Positions 1-8,272 are shown, numbered from the stretch's first letter. The stretch is DNA of 64,000 nt from Allopontixanthobacter confluentis (GCF_009827615.1 NZ_WTYU01000001.1:48501-112500); one strand, 5' to 3'. Numbers and translations are program-made. The notes: a model not told the origin generated them from the sequence alone.

Positions 1-1619
1 TGCGGCAACACATGCCCATCGCGCAGGGTGGCAAGCGCCTCGCGCAGATATGGCTGGCCGATTTTCGCCTGCGGCAGGCCCACTGCGCGGACGCTGTGGC
101 GGGCATACCATTCGGGCCAATAGCTTTTGGTGCCGCGCGGCCAGGCACCTGAGGGGCGGGCCACGCCCATGGCCAGCATCAGCGGGCTGTGGCGCAGATA
201 TTCCGCAGCGCGCCGCGTTTCAAACCACCGGCCATGCAGCCGTTCGCGCGTGCCATGAATGGTGATGAGGATGATCAGCAGCAGCATGATGAATTCAACC
301 GACGCGAACAGCCATTTCTGGCTTGTATCCACCAGCGGCAGATACAGAATGCCGGCAATGATGGCGAATGAACCGAGCAGGAAATTCACTGTCATTCCCG
401 AACGGTACCGGTCCGAAAGATGCGCGGAAATACCATCGGCCCAGGCAAACCGGCGCAGCACATGTGTCCCGATACGGCGTGACAGCGCAGGATCACCGCC
501 GGGCAGTGCGTCAATCGCGCCCAGCAGCGGCGCGGCAGAACCTGCGGCAATGGCATCGGGGTGTTCGTAAGTCTGGGTGATGTGGCCAAACCGTTGGCGC
601 AGGCCGCGCCTGCCAAAGATGGCTTCTATGCGTCTGAAGGCATGGACGGACCGGCTGCTATGGTCCCGCCACAGTGCGGCATTAAGGGCGGCATGCCCGA
701 TATGGCGGCCCTTGATGCGTGATGGTTCCGGCAGGACTGCATCACGCACGATGGCATCCAGCCATTCAAGATTTTCTGCCATGTCAGCCTGCGATCCGCA
801 TTCTGCCAACGCTTCGGGCGCCTGAAGAATGCGCCAGTCTGCAAGGTTAGACGGGCGCAGCCATAAAACCGGCGCGCCCATTTCCAGCGCAACACAGACA
901 GTATGCCCCGTGCCGCCAATATCGGCCGTGGAATGGCCATCCCACACTGCAATCACCAGATCGGATTGTTCGATCAATATTCGGCCCGCCAGTGCCGAGC
1001 GTGCGCTGGCATCCAGCGCGAAACTGCGCTGCGCTGCCATGTCCCCCTCATGGTCGGTGGCCGCAAGGAATGCGGCGCCGATCCGCTCGTCCTCGTCTTC
1101 CAGTTCGAACAGGCTGGCCGCGTTGCAAAGCGTGCTTATGGCGGCCACTCGCCCTGCCACTGCGGCATCGGCAGGCGGCGATCCGGCCAGCACGCAGCGC
1201 GCATCGGCAGGGGTCATCGGGCGGGCATTGATGGCGCTGTTTAGCACTTCGCCAAAAGGCAGGGGGATGACCAGTTCCCACCCCCTGGCCAGCGCCAGAT
1301 GGGCCGCCGCCTGATCGGTGCCGTCCGCAGCCAGCGTATGCAGGCGGGTCGTGGCAATATCACTTTCGGAAAAATCAGCATCACAGCGTGCCAGCGTGGC
1401 GTCAATCCGGTCAAACAGCTGCCGCAGCACCATGTCGAGTTCAGCGCTGTCGGCCGGGTAAGACGGGTGGCTGGCGCGGTGGCCCGTCACGCCGATGGAC
1501 AGGCGCGGGCAGGGCAGGGGTTCGGCAGCGGGGCGTGACCCTTTTTGCGCGGGTATATGCGGATTGGTCAGGATAGGCCCCCTCTCAGCTCTGCGTCTGC
1601 AATCTCTTTCTAGCGGCAA
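1..1619 (-). CDS. SLOG-like sensor domain plus two-TM SLATT-like protein (3' end cut by window edge)
   Basis: An open frame of at least 539 codons runs off the left edge. About residue 41 it shows a Rossmann-type start (SIGVTGHR), then a segment resembling 'alaaDGtDqaaAhlAl.rGw.lviPLPF', then IAVWDG and GGTGHTVCVALEMGAPVLWL near residues 220-255. Together these are the layout of SLOG/LOG-superfamily nucleotide-binding domains. Two hydrophobic helices lie near residues 411-430 and 437-456, followed by a W-x3-R-x2-AE-x-LR motif (RWFETRRAAEYLR) typical of SLATT two-helix domains. The start is uncertain: TTG at 1619 has AAGG five bases upstream, and CTG at 1571 is the alternative; no in-frame ATG or GTG lies near. 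It is divergent from the ABC-F gene. SLOG-SLATT proteins are known from comparative genomics as predicted nucleotide-activated membrane effectors; a defence or stress role here is inference. Confidence 0.75.
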   Translation of the reverse strand, partial: MPLERDCRRRAERGPILTNPHIPAQKGSRPAAEPLPCPRLSIGVTGHRASHPSYPADSAELDMVLRQLFDRIDATLARCDADFSESDIATTRLHTLAADGTDQAAAHLALARGWELVIPLPFGEVLNSAINARPMTPADARCVLAGSPPADAAVAGRVAAISTLCNAASLFELEDEDERIGAAFLAATDHEGDMAAQRSFALDASARSALAGRILIEQSDLVIAVWDGHSTADIGGTGHTVCVALEMGAPVLWLRPSNLADWRILQAPEALAECGSQADMAENLEWLDAIVRDAVLPEPSRIKGRHIGHAALNAALWRDHSSRSVHAFRRIEAIFGRRGLRQRFGHITQTYEHPDAIAAGSAAPLLGAIDALPGGDPALSRRIGTHVLRRFAWADGISAHLSDRYRSGMTVNFLLGSFAIIAGILYLPLVDTSQKWLFASVEFIMLLLIILITIHGTRERLHGRWFETRRAAEYLRHSPLMLAMGVARPSGAWPRGTKSYWPEWYARHSVRAVGLPQAKIGQPYLREALATLRDGHVLP

Positions 1620-1781
1620 AATCCGCCTTGGCGATGATTATCCGCAAAGGGCTGAGGCAAGTGCCAAGCGCGAGGGGAGGAGGGGGAGCGAAAAAAGTTT
1701 CGGGCAGGCATGACCACAATTGAAAGGGCCGGGATGACAAGCGGCTTGGGATTTGGCGAATTGGCTGGTAGGCGCGCGCCC

Positions 1782-3647
1782 ATGCTTGGAATCAACGGAA
1801 TAACCGTGCGGCTTGGTGGCCGGACCATACTCGATCGTGCGACCGCGGCGATACCCCCTGGCGGGCGTATCGGGCTGATCGGCCGCAATGGCGCGGGCAA
1901 ATCCACCTTGATGAAAGTGATGATCGGCCTGCTTGATCCGGATGAAGGTTCCATCGAAATGCCGCGCCGCACGCGGCTTGGCTATATTGCGCAGGATGCA
2001 CCCACGGGCACGGCAACCCCTGCCGAAACGGTGCTCGCCGCCGATGTGGAGCGGGCAGAATTGCTGGAGGAATCCGAAACCTGCACCGATCCCGACCGGC
2101 TGGGCGATATTCACGAGCGGCTGCTGGCGATCGACGCCTATTCCGCGCCCTCGCGCGCGGCCCGCATTCTGACCGGGCTTGGTTTTGACGAAGATATGCA
2201 GAATCAGCCGCTCGACAGTTTTTCAGGTGGCTGGAAAATGCGCGTCGCACTGGCGGCGCTGCTTTACTCCGCGCCCGATGTGCTGATGCTGGACGAACCT
2301 TCCAACCATCTCGACCTGGAAGCGACGCTGTGGCTGGAAAATTTCCTCAAATCCTATCCCGCCACCGTGGTTGTCATCAGCCATGAACGCGACCTTTTGA
2401 ACAATGTGGTCGATAATATCCTGCATCTTCAGGGCGGGAAGCTGACGCTGTATCCCGGTGGATATGACAGTTTTGAACGCCAGCGCGCCGAACGCGCGGC
2501 GCAGCTGGCATCAGCCAAGGCATCGCAGGATGCCCAGCGCGCACGTCTGCAGGATTATGTCTCGCGCAACAGCGCCCGCGCATCCACGGCCAAACAGGCC
2601 CAGTCCCGCGCCAAGATGCTGGCCAAGATGCAGCCGATTGCGGCATTGATGGAAGACCCGTCGCTCAGCTTCGATTTTCCCAGTCCGGCAGAACTGAAAC
2701 CGCCGCTGATTACGCTGGACCTGGCAGCAGTCGGCTACGCGGAAGACACGCCCATCCTCAAGCGGCTCAATCTGCGGATTGATCCTGACGACCGGATTGC
2801 CCTTCTGGGCCGCAACGGCAATGGCAAGACCACGCTGGCCCGGCTGCTGGCGGCGCAGCTGGTGCCGATGGAAGGCGAAATGAACGCATCGGGCAAGATG
2901 CAGGTTGGCTATTTCACCCAGTATCAGGTGGAAGAACTGGCAGGCGATGCCACCCCGCTGGAACATATGTCCCGGGTGATGGAAGGTAAACCGCAAGGGG
3001 CCATTCGCGCCCAATTGGGCCGGTTCGGCTTTTCCGGCGCACGCGCCACGCAGCAGGTAACCAAGCTGTCCGGCGGTGAACGGGCGCGGTTGGCGCTGGC
3101 GCTGATCACGCGGGATGCGCCGCATCTGCTGATCCTTGACGAGCCGACCAACCACCTTGATGTCGACGCGCGCGAGGCGCTGGTGCAGGCGCTCAATTCC
3201 TATGAAGGCGCGGTTATTCTCATCAGTCATGACCGGCATATGGTGGAACTGACGGCCGACCGGCTGGTGCTGGTCGATAGCGGCACGGCCACGGAATATT
3301 CCGGCAGCATGGAAGATTATATTGATTTCGTGCTGGGGCGGAACCAGCCGAAAGCCGATGGCGCGGCCAAGCCGGTCAAGAAAGACCGCAAGGCAGCAGC
3401 CAAGGCACGCGAGGAAGCCCGCGCACACAAGGCGCGCATTTCCGCGGTTGAAAAGGACATGGCCAAGCTGGAAGTGCAATGTTCCGCGCTTGACCGGGCC
3501 ATGTTCGAACCATCCTCCGCCGCGCCGGAATTTGCCAGGATGTCGATGGGCGAACTGTCCCGCCAGCGGGGCCTACTGGCGGCAGAAATGGAAAAGCTGG
3601 AAGCGGAATGGCTTCAGCTAAGCGAGAATATCGGGACCGACGGGTAA
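1782..3647 (+). CDS. ABC-F family ATPase (YheS/Uup-like)
   Basis: This 621-residue soluble protein has two ABC ATPase domains and no membrane segment. Domain 1 has Walker A GRNGAGKST, signature FSGGW and Walker B MLDEPSNHLDLE. Domain 2 has GRNGNGKTT, LSGGE and ILDEPTNHLDVD. The C-terminus is a Lys/Ala/Glu-rich coiled coil. ABC-F proteins act on the ribosome, relieving stalled translation or antibiotic binding; they do not transport. I chose the ATG at 1782 because MLGINGITVRLGG matches the usual beginning of the first domain; an in-frame ATG at 1710 would add 24 unconserved residues. The gene stands alone, divergent from the SLOG-SLATT gene and convergent with a small membrane protein gene. 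The exact subfamily cannot be fixed without alignment. Confidence 0.93.
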   Translation: MLGINGITVRLGGRTILDRATAAIPPGGRIGLIGRNGAGKSTLMKVMIGLLDPDEGSIEMPRRTRLGYIAQDAPTGTATPAETVLAADVERAELLEESETCTDPDRLGDIHERLLAIDAYSAPSRAARILTGLGFDEDMQNQPLDSFSGGWKMRVALAALLYSAPDVLMLDEPSNHLDLEATLWLENFLKSYPATVVVISHERDLLNNVVDNILHLQGGKLTLYPGGYDSFERQRAERAAQLASAKASQDAQRARLQDYVSRNSARASTAKQAQSRAKMLAKMQPIAALMEDPSLSFDFPSPAELKPPLITLDLAAVGYAEDTPILKRLNLRIDPDDRIALLGRNGNGKTTLARLLAAQLVPMEGEMNASGKMQVGYFTQYQVEELAGDATPLEHMSRVMEGKPQGAIRAQLGRFGFSGARATQQVTKLSGGERARLALALITRDAPHLLILDEPTNHLDVDAREALVQALNSYEGAVILISHDRHMVELTADRLVLVDSGTATEYSGSMEDYIDFVLGRNQPKADGAAKPVKKDRKAAAKAREEARAHKARISAVEKDMAKLEVQCSALDRAMFEPSSAAPEFARMSMGELSRQRGLLAAEMEKLEAEWLQLSENIGTDG

Positions 3648-3697
3648 GAAAGCTGTCGGACCAAACCGGCGCGCAAGCTTTAACCATCCTACCCGAA

Positions 3698-3964
3698 TTA
3701 TTCGGCAGATGTATTGCCTTCAGCCGGTGCCGGACCTTCCAGCGGCACATTCGTCATCGGCGTTTCGGGCAGCCTCACGTCCACCCCTTCGCTTTCAGGC
3801 GCCGTGGTCCATTCTGTCGACGGCGGTATCGGCGCAGCCTGTTCTTCGCGCGCTGCCTGCTCTGAACGTGTCCACGCCCAGAATATGCCGATGGCTACCA
3901 CCACGGCAATCACAATGAGCCAGGCGGCTCTCCTGTTGGAGGAAGTGGGCTTTGGGTCTGGCAT
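3698..3964 (-). CDS. small single-pass membrane protein, unknown function
   Basis: The predicted product has 88 residues. A short basic N-terminus (SSNRRAA) precedes one strong transmembrane helix (WLIVIAVVVAIGIFWAW, residues about 15-31) and an acidic, Pro/Glu-rich tail that would lie in the periplasm. There is no cleavage site or lipobox. The ATG at 3964 is preferred to one at 4021 because the helix then sits at the normal distance from the start and a GGTG lies five bases upstream. I do not recognise a family. It is divergent from the small proline-rich gene at 4239, and the spacer between them contains TACGTA-like sequence. Confidence 0.6.
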   Translation of the reverse strand: MPDPKPTSSNRRAAWLIVIAVVVAIGIFWAWTRSEQAAREEQAAPIPPSTEWTTAPESEGVDVRLPETPMTNVPLEGPAPAEGNTSAE

Positions 3965-4118
3965 ATCGGCACCCTGTTTTGGCGAAATGGTGATGCATCC
4001 AGATGAACGCGCCAATGGCATCGGGTAATATGTAAACCCCCGTAGATATGGGGGGCCGCGGCAGGGACGGGCGACAGAGAGGGCCAGCCAGTAACACCTC
4101 CCGAACCTGCCTTATGTT

Positions 4119-4133
4119 GGTTTACGTATGGCC
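4119..4133 (+). promoter_or_regulatory. TACGTA-centred near-palindrome in a divergent spacer (weak FixJ-box-like candidate)
   Basis: GGTTTACGTATGGCC lies between the divergent small genes at 3964 and 4239. It shares the TTTACGTA core of the motif repeated through the island but lacks the TTCC half. A further GTGCGTAAAT lies at 4191-4200. Confidence 0.3.
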
Positions 4134-4238
4134 AGAAAAGGGAGTGGCGGCGAATTTGGCTCCCTCTGGCTCAGGAGCGTTTGACCCCTTGTGCGTAAAT
4201 GTGCTCTTGTCCCTCTTTGTCAGCAGAAGCAGGACGTT

Positions 4239-4421
4239 ATGGCCACCACACCCCCCAATGATCCCAACAGGATAGACCCGCAATCACCGCCCGAAACGCC
4301 GGGCCTGCCGGATGAACCAACGCCGTCCCAGCCGCCCGAAATCGAACCGCCAACGCCTGATTTCGATCAGCCTGACCGCAGCCCTGATGAGATCCCGCCA
4401 GAACTGTCCGGTTCGCTTTAA
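4239..4421 (+). CDS. 60-residue proline/acid-rich protein, unknown function
   Basis: The predicted protein is about one quarter proline with many Asp and Glu residues, built from short PxxP steps (PPETPGLPDEPTPSQPP). It has no signal peptide, membrane helix or cysteine. The ATG at 4239 follows AGGAC six bases upstream. Its last four bases overlap the end of the convergent uspA gene. Its composition suggests an unstructured cytoplasmic protein. It could be a false gene, but the ribosome-binding site and the lack of an alternative gene in this interval favour it. Confidence 0.5.
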   Translation: MATTPPNDPNRIDPQSPPETPGLPDEPTPSQPPEIEPPTPDFDQPDRSPDEIPPELSGSL

Positions 4422-5236
4422 TGGCTTAACAGCAGCGGTATTTCCGGATCGCACAGCATGTCGCGGGTTACACCGCCCAGCACGCTTTCGCGGAACCGTG
4501 AATGGCCATAGGCACCCATGACCAGATAGCCGCCTTTGCGGATGTGCGTCGCATTGACCAGAATTTCGGCAATGGAGGCGTCATCCTCGTGCGGCAGATT
4601 GACGATCTCGGCTTCTATTCCGTGCCGCGCGAGATATTTGGCAGCGCCGGTTGGCGGCAGATCATAGCGTTCCTTGTCCTTTTCTTCCGAAACGGTCAGA
4701 ATATGGACGGATGCTGCGCGGTGCAGCATGGGCATGGCGGCTTTCAGGGCGTGGGCGCCTTCGGCTGATCCGTTCCATGCCACCATGGCCGGCACGTCCA
4801 GCGGCATTTTTGCAATGTTGGGCGGCACCACCAATATCGGCGCCTGAATGTGCGAAATCACTTCTGACACCAGCGCGGATGGGCGCTGGCTTTTGCCGAC
4901 AGGATTATGCGCGCCCAGGATGATGATGTCGTTGAGCGGGGCATAGCGAGGCAGCTGGATTGCGGCGGCACCATTGCAGTCGGTCCATTCCCAGATGACA
5001 TCTTCGCTGGCCAGCTGTGCCTGGATCCGGTCGCGCAACTGGTCCCCCAGCTTGCGATAGTCTTCCGCCACCTGCGCGGCCATGGTGCCGTAAATATCGC
5101 CCGGCACGCCAAATTCGAACGGCACTGCCTGAAGGCAGGTCAGATGGCCATCAAACTGCCGCGCCAGATCGAGCGCCACCTGTAGCCGTGCCTGAAGGCA
5201 GTCATCATCATGAATGTGAACCAGAATCGAGCGCAT
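4418..5236 (-). CDS. tandem universal stress protein (UspA family)
   Basis: This 272-residue cytoplasmic protein has two Usp folds. The first begins MRSILVHIHDD. The second begins near residue 150 (MVAWNGSAEG) and ends with GAYGHSRFRESVLGG, which matches the G-x2-G-x9-G(S/T)-type nucleotide-binding loop. The N-terminal domain lacks a clear copy of that loop, so only the C-terminal half probably binds ATP. The start at 5236 has AAGGA at the right distance; an upstream in-frame ATG at 5419 is not supported. Usp proteins accumulate under starvation and low oxygen and can act as ATP-dependent switches. A FixJ-box-like sequence lies 108-121 bp upstream, and fixLJ follows on the same strand, so oxygen control is plausible (inference). 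Confidence 0.92.
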   Translation of the reverse strand: MRSILVHIHDDDCLQARLQVALDLARQFDGHLTCLQAVPFEFGVPGDIYGTMAAQVAEDYRKLGDQLRDRIQAQLASEDVIWEWTDCNGAAAIQLPRYAPLNDIIILGAHNPVGKSQRPSALVSEVISHIQAPILVVPPNIAKMPLDVPAMVAWNGSAEGAHALKAAMPMLHRAASVHILTVSEEKDKERYDLPPTGAAKYLARHGIEAEIVNLPHEDDASIAEILVNATHIRKGGYLVMGAYGHSRFRESVLGGVTRDMLCDPEIPLLLSH

Positions 5237-5343
5237 GGTACGTCCTTGTGGTTGGTGGCCTGTGTAGCGTGGTTCATCCTGCCGTTGCCGCGCAACAACC
5301 GGGTGATTGAGGGGTAAGAATAGGCAATTGCGCGATGCGGTAA

Positions 5344-5357
5344 TTACGCAAACATCC
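5344..5357 (+). promoter_or_regulatory. FixJ-box-like site upstream of uspA
   Basis: TTACGCAAACATCC, followed by TGA, is nearly identical to TTACGCAAATATCC plus TGA at 26529, also in front of stress genes. It lies 108-121 bp upstream of the uspA start. It resembles the published FixJ target (TAMGTAGTTTCCC); binding is inference. Confidence 0.5.
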
Positions 5358-5510
5358 TGAAGCCTGACGGATTTGCCCGGTCGAATATGGCCCGGTTTCC
5401 ACGATGCTTGCCGCAACAAAATTCACTGCGGGGCGCGCAATTTAGCAGTTGGAAAATGGTCAGGCTGGTGGTCGCACACAGATGAATTTTCATCTCCAAA
5501 ACCAAGCCAT

Positions 5511-5543
5511 CAGGCCAATCGATCAGGCCAATCGATCAGGCCA
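5511..5543. repeat. 13-bp direct tandem repeat, about 2.5 copies
   Basis: The unit CAGGCCAATCGAT occurs at 5511-5523 and 5524-5536, followed by a partial CAGGCCA at 5537-5543. Each full copy carries the palindrome ATCGAT. It lies between the end of fixJ and the uspA promoter. Confidence 0.9.
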
Positions 5544-5627
5544 GCCGAACATCTGCCCATGATCGAACCTGTCGGATCACAGCTGCCCTCTCGCATCGCC
5601 TCTGTCGCCGCGCTGTCACGCCAGCGT

Positions 5628-6254
5628 TCAGTGGGTCTGCCTGTTCTCGCCAACGCCAGCGGCAAAAGCAATCCGCAACAGGTCGGACAGGCTCTGGACT
5701 TCCAGCTTGTTCATCAGATTGGCGCGGTGGATTTCCACCGTGCGGGGGCTGATCCCCAGATCATAGCCGATCGTCTTGTTGGGATAGCCTTCTACCAGTC
5801 CTGCCAGCACATCGTGTTCACGCGGTGTCAGCCCGTTCAGCCGCAGCTTTGCCTCATCCCGTTTGGAATGCCGGTGGCTGGCATCTTCCAGGCGGTGGTA
5901 ACATTCCTTGATGGCAGCGGTCAGCACCACTTTTTCAAACGGCTTTTCGATAAAGTCGAGCGCGCCGCCCTTCATTGCCTTTACTGCCAGTTCAACATCG
6001 CCATGCCCGGTCATGATTACCACCGGAAACAGGACCCCGCGGTTGTTCAATTCCTGCTGCACATCCAGCCCATCCATCCCCGGCATCCTGATATCCAGCA
6101 GGACACACCCCGGATCCAATTTGCCGACCTCGTGCAGGAACGCCAGCCCGCTTTCAAATACCTGAAGCGTAAAGCCTGACGTTCGCAGCATAAAGCCCAC
6201 TGACCTCCTTACAGAATCGTCATCATCCACCAGATAAATCGGATAATCATTCAT
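5628..6254 (-). CDS. fixJ: FixJ-family response regulator
   Basis: The product has 208 residues. The receiver domain (1-120) has the acidic pocket at Asp10/Asp11, the phospho-acceptor Asp54 in VLLDIRMPGMDG, and Lys104 in EKPF. The LuxR/FixJ-type helix-turn-helix (about 140-200) contains LTPREHDVLAGLVEGYPNK and SPRTVEIHRANLMNKL. FixJ proteins dimerise when phosphorylated by FixL and activate low-oxygen promoters. The start at 6254 overlaps the 3' end of fixL by 8 bp, implying translational coupling; a longer in-frame start at 6341 would lie deep inside fixL. No fixK gene is seen in the window, so direct control of neighbouring promoters is a reasonable guess. Confidence 0.93.
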   Translation of the reverse strand: MNDYPIYLVDDDDSVRRSVGFMLRTSGFTLQVFESGLAFLHEVGKLDPGCVLLDIRMPGMDGLDVQQELNNRGVLFPVVIMTGHGDVELAVKAMKGGALDFIEKPFEKVVLTAAIKECYHRLEDASHRHSKRDEAKLRLNGLTPREHDVLAGLVEGYPNKTIGYDLGISPRTVEIHRANLMNKLEVQSLSDLLRIAFAAGVGENRQTH

Positions 6255-7407
6255 CAGCATCCTCCATATTCGCGCTGGCAAGCGTAAAGGTGAAAACGGT
6301 TCCGCCCATGTCAGACGGCCTGGCGCCGATTTTCCCGCCATGGGCGTTGATGATGGTGTGGCAAATGGACAGGCCCAGGCCCATTCCGCTGGCTTTGGTG
6401 CTCATGAAAGGGTGAAACAGGCGCTCTGCTATATGGGGGTCCAGCCCCGGGCCACTGTCACTGACGCAGACGCTCACCTTGCCGCCTTCAATTGCCTCTG
6501 AACTGATGATGATGCGCTTGGTCGCAGAATCCGCCATGGCTTCGAGCGCATTGCGGATCAGATTGACCAGAACCTGCTGGATTTGCACCGGCACCACCAG
6601 AACCAGATCGCAGGACGGATCAAGCTGGCTGGAAAAATCCACATCCCGCCCATCGCCATTGACCAGCGCCAGTGCAGTTGCCTCCCTCACCAGGCGCGAC
6701 AGGCTGGCAATTTCGCGCACGGTATCGCCGCGCATGATAAATTCGCGCAGCCGGTGGATGATGGTGCCGGCGCGCAAGGCTTCTGCGGCACATTCGGACA
6801 AGGCATCGCGCACCAGCGCAAGATGGCCGGCAGTCGGATCGTCCAGCAGATCCTTCGCCGCTTCGACATAATTGGCCACGGCCGTCAGCGGCTGGTTCAG
6901 TTCATGGGCCAGCGAATTGGCCAGCGTTCCCATGGATGTGATGCGGGAGACATGGGCCAGTTCGGCCTGCAATACGTGCAACTGGCGCTCTGTCTCGCGC
7001 TGTTCGCTCATGTCTCTTATGAAGCCAGTGAACAGGCGGCTGTTGCCAATCACCATTTCGCCAACAGACAGGGTAATCGGGAATGTCGTGCCATCGCTTC
7101 TGCGCGCAGTGGTGACCCTGCCAATGCCGATGATCTTGCGTATGCCTGTGGCCAGATAATCGTGGATGTAGCCATCATGCGCTTCGCGGTCAGGTGGCGG
7201 CATCAGAATTCTGACATTTTCCCCCAGCACCTCTGTTTCATCATAGCCGAACATCTTTTCGGCGCCTTTGCTGAAGGACACGATGGATGAACGGCTGTCG
7301 ATCACAATCATCGCATCCGGCACAGTGTCGATCAGGGCATGAATGCTGCTGATGCGTTCATTGGCCAATGGGCTGGTCGCCATTTCCTGATTGATGATGT
7401 CGCTCAT
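6247..7407 (-). CDS. fixL: FixL-type haem-PAS oxygen-sensing histidine kinase
   Basis: The product has 386 residues and no membrane helix. One PAS domain (about 20-135) contains His77 in REAHDGYI and Arg97 in IIGIGR, exactly 20 residues apart. These correspond to the haem ligand His200 and the O2-sensing Arg220 of Bradyrhizobium FixL. The HisKA domain carries His168 in SLAHELNQPL. The ATPase domain has N-box NLIRNALEAM (about 282-291), G1 DSGPGL and G2 GMGLGL. Known FixL kinases are active when the haem is oxygen-free and then phosphorylate FixJ. The single PAS and soluble form are shorter than most rhizobial FixL. It is cotranscribed with fixJ and divergent from hsp20. Confidence 0.95.
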   Translation of the reverse strand: MSDIINQEMATSPLANERISSIHALIDTVPDAMIVIDSRSSIVSFSKGAEKMFGYDETEVLGENVRILMPPPDREAHDGYIHDYLATGIRKIIGIGRVTTARRSDGTTFPITLSVGEMVIGNSRLFTGFIRDMSEQRETERQLHVLQAELAHVSRITSMGTLANSLAHELNQPLTAVANYVEAAKDLLDDPTAGHLALVRDALSECAAEALRAGTIIHRLREFIMRGDTVREIASLSRLVREATALALVNGDGRDVDFSSQLDPSCDLVLVVPVQIQQVLVNLIRNALEAMADSATKRIIISSEAIEGGKVSVCVSDSGPGLDPHIAERLFHPFMSTKASGMGLGLSICHTIINAHGGKIGARPSDMGGTVFTFTLASANMEDADE

Positions 7408-7478
7408 GCGATAAGCTGATCCTGTAATGGGCCATGACAGCTAAGCCATAAGCGGCTGATCCGTTACAAGGTCAGCCA

Positions 7479-7499
7479 TTTACGGCATCAACATGTAAA
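7479..7499. promoter_or_regulatory. inverted repeat upstream of fixL
   Basis: TTTAC and GTAAA arms enclose an 11-bp centre (GGCATCAACAT), about 70-90 bp upstream of the fixL start. The left arm shares TTTACGG with other island motifs. It is an operator candidate only. Confidence 0.35.
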
Positions 7500-7672
7500 C
7501 CGGCACAGGGGTTTTCAGGGTATTTCCCCATGCCGTGACGAATAACAAAACCAAGTCTGCATTATTATAGATATTATACCACTAAAAAATCAAGGACTGC
7601 CAATGCTGGCTGGCCTGAATTCTTAGGGGCCGGGCGTGTTTTCTAACTTTTCAGACCGGTCTTCTACCGCGC

Positions 7673-7688
7673 TAGGGAAGTTTCCTTA
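7673..7688 (+). promoter_or_regulatory. FixJ-box-like site upstream of hsp20
   Basis: TAGGGAAGTTTCCTTA resembles the Sinorhizobium FixJ target AAGTAGTTTCCCTTA and lies 96-111 bp upstream of the hsp20 ATG. It fits the YTACGNAW form of the other sites poorly, so it may be chance. Confidence 0.35.
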
Positions 7689-7783
7689 TCGCTGCTGATA
7701 ACGAAACGGTTTTATCATCCAGCCACAAGATCGCCGCGCTGGATTTGCGATTCGATCAATAAAGTTCTGCAAAGGATTACGTC

Positions 7784-8272
7784 ATGAACAATCAGGTTGG
7801 CACATCGATTAAACCCTTCATTGACCGCGGAATTGCCGGACGATTGCTGGAACCATTTGCCCGTATGCGGAGCAATATGGACCATCTGATTGATGAATTT
7901 CCAACAAGCTGGTCGAATTTCCAGTTGGGCGGCGTGCCTGCGGTCGAGATGAAAGAGCAGGAAAGCGACTATCTCATCACGATCGAAGTTCCCGGAATTT
8001 CGCCTGCGGCCATCGACTTGCAGGTCGACCGCGACATGCTGATCGTGAAAGGCGAAAAAAAGGAAGAGCACGAGGAGAAAGAAGCCGATTACGTCATTTC
8101 CGAACGCAGCTATGGCGCGTTTGAACGGCGCATTGCCCTGCCTGCCGATGCGCAGGTGGACAAGGTGGAGGCCAGTTCTGAAAACGGGGTGCTGAAGATC
8201 ACCATTCCGCGCAGCCCCGATGCCACCTCCAGGCGCCGGGTGATCAAGATCAAATCCAGTCAGAAAGCATGA
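7784..8272 (+). CDS. Hsp20 / alpha-crystallin family small heat-shock protein
   Basis: The 162-residue product has an N-terminal arm (1-45), an alpha-crystallin domain (about 48-145) with ESDYLITIEVPGIS and the end motif ENGVLKITIP, and a basic tail ending IKIKSSQKA. Such proteins form oligomers that hold unfolding proteins without ATP. The ATG follows AAAGGA. It is divergent from fixL, followed by a strong terminator, and therefore probably monocistronic. The Mycobacterium homologue (HspX) is the hallmark of the hypoxic dormancy regulon, which suits the fixL neighbour. Confidence 0.95.
   Translation: MNNQVGTSIKPFIDRGIAGRLLEPFARMRSNMDHLIDEFPTSWSNFQLGGVPAVEMKEQESDYLITIEVPGISPAAIDLQVDRDMLIVKGEKKEEHEEKEADYVISERSYGAFERRIALPADAQVDKVEASSENGVLKITIPRSPDATSRRRVIKIKSSQKA

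Larger units (their letters stand above)
5237..5627. other. 391-bp spacer between uspA and fixJ
   Basis: No credible gene is seen here. The spacer holds the uspA promoter region with a FixJ-box-like sequence (5344-5357), a 14-bp perfect inverted repeat GATGAATTTTCATC (5481-5494), and a 13-bp tandem repeat (5511-5543). Confidence 0.7.
7408..7783. other. 376-bp divergent promoter region between fixL and hsp20
   Basis: No gene is seen. The fixL side holds a TTTAC/GTAAA inverted repeat (7479-7499). The middle is AT-rich for this genome (about 7540-7590). The hsp20 side holds a FixJ-box-like sequence at 7673-7688. The layout fits two outward promoters. Confidence 0.6.

Noticed and set aside
7745..7759. 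TTGCGATTCGATCAA as an FNR/FixK box before hsp20
   Set aside because: It has a five-base centre instead of four and only three matching bases in the left arm. No better TTGAT-N4-ATCAA was noticed in the spacers I read.
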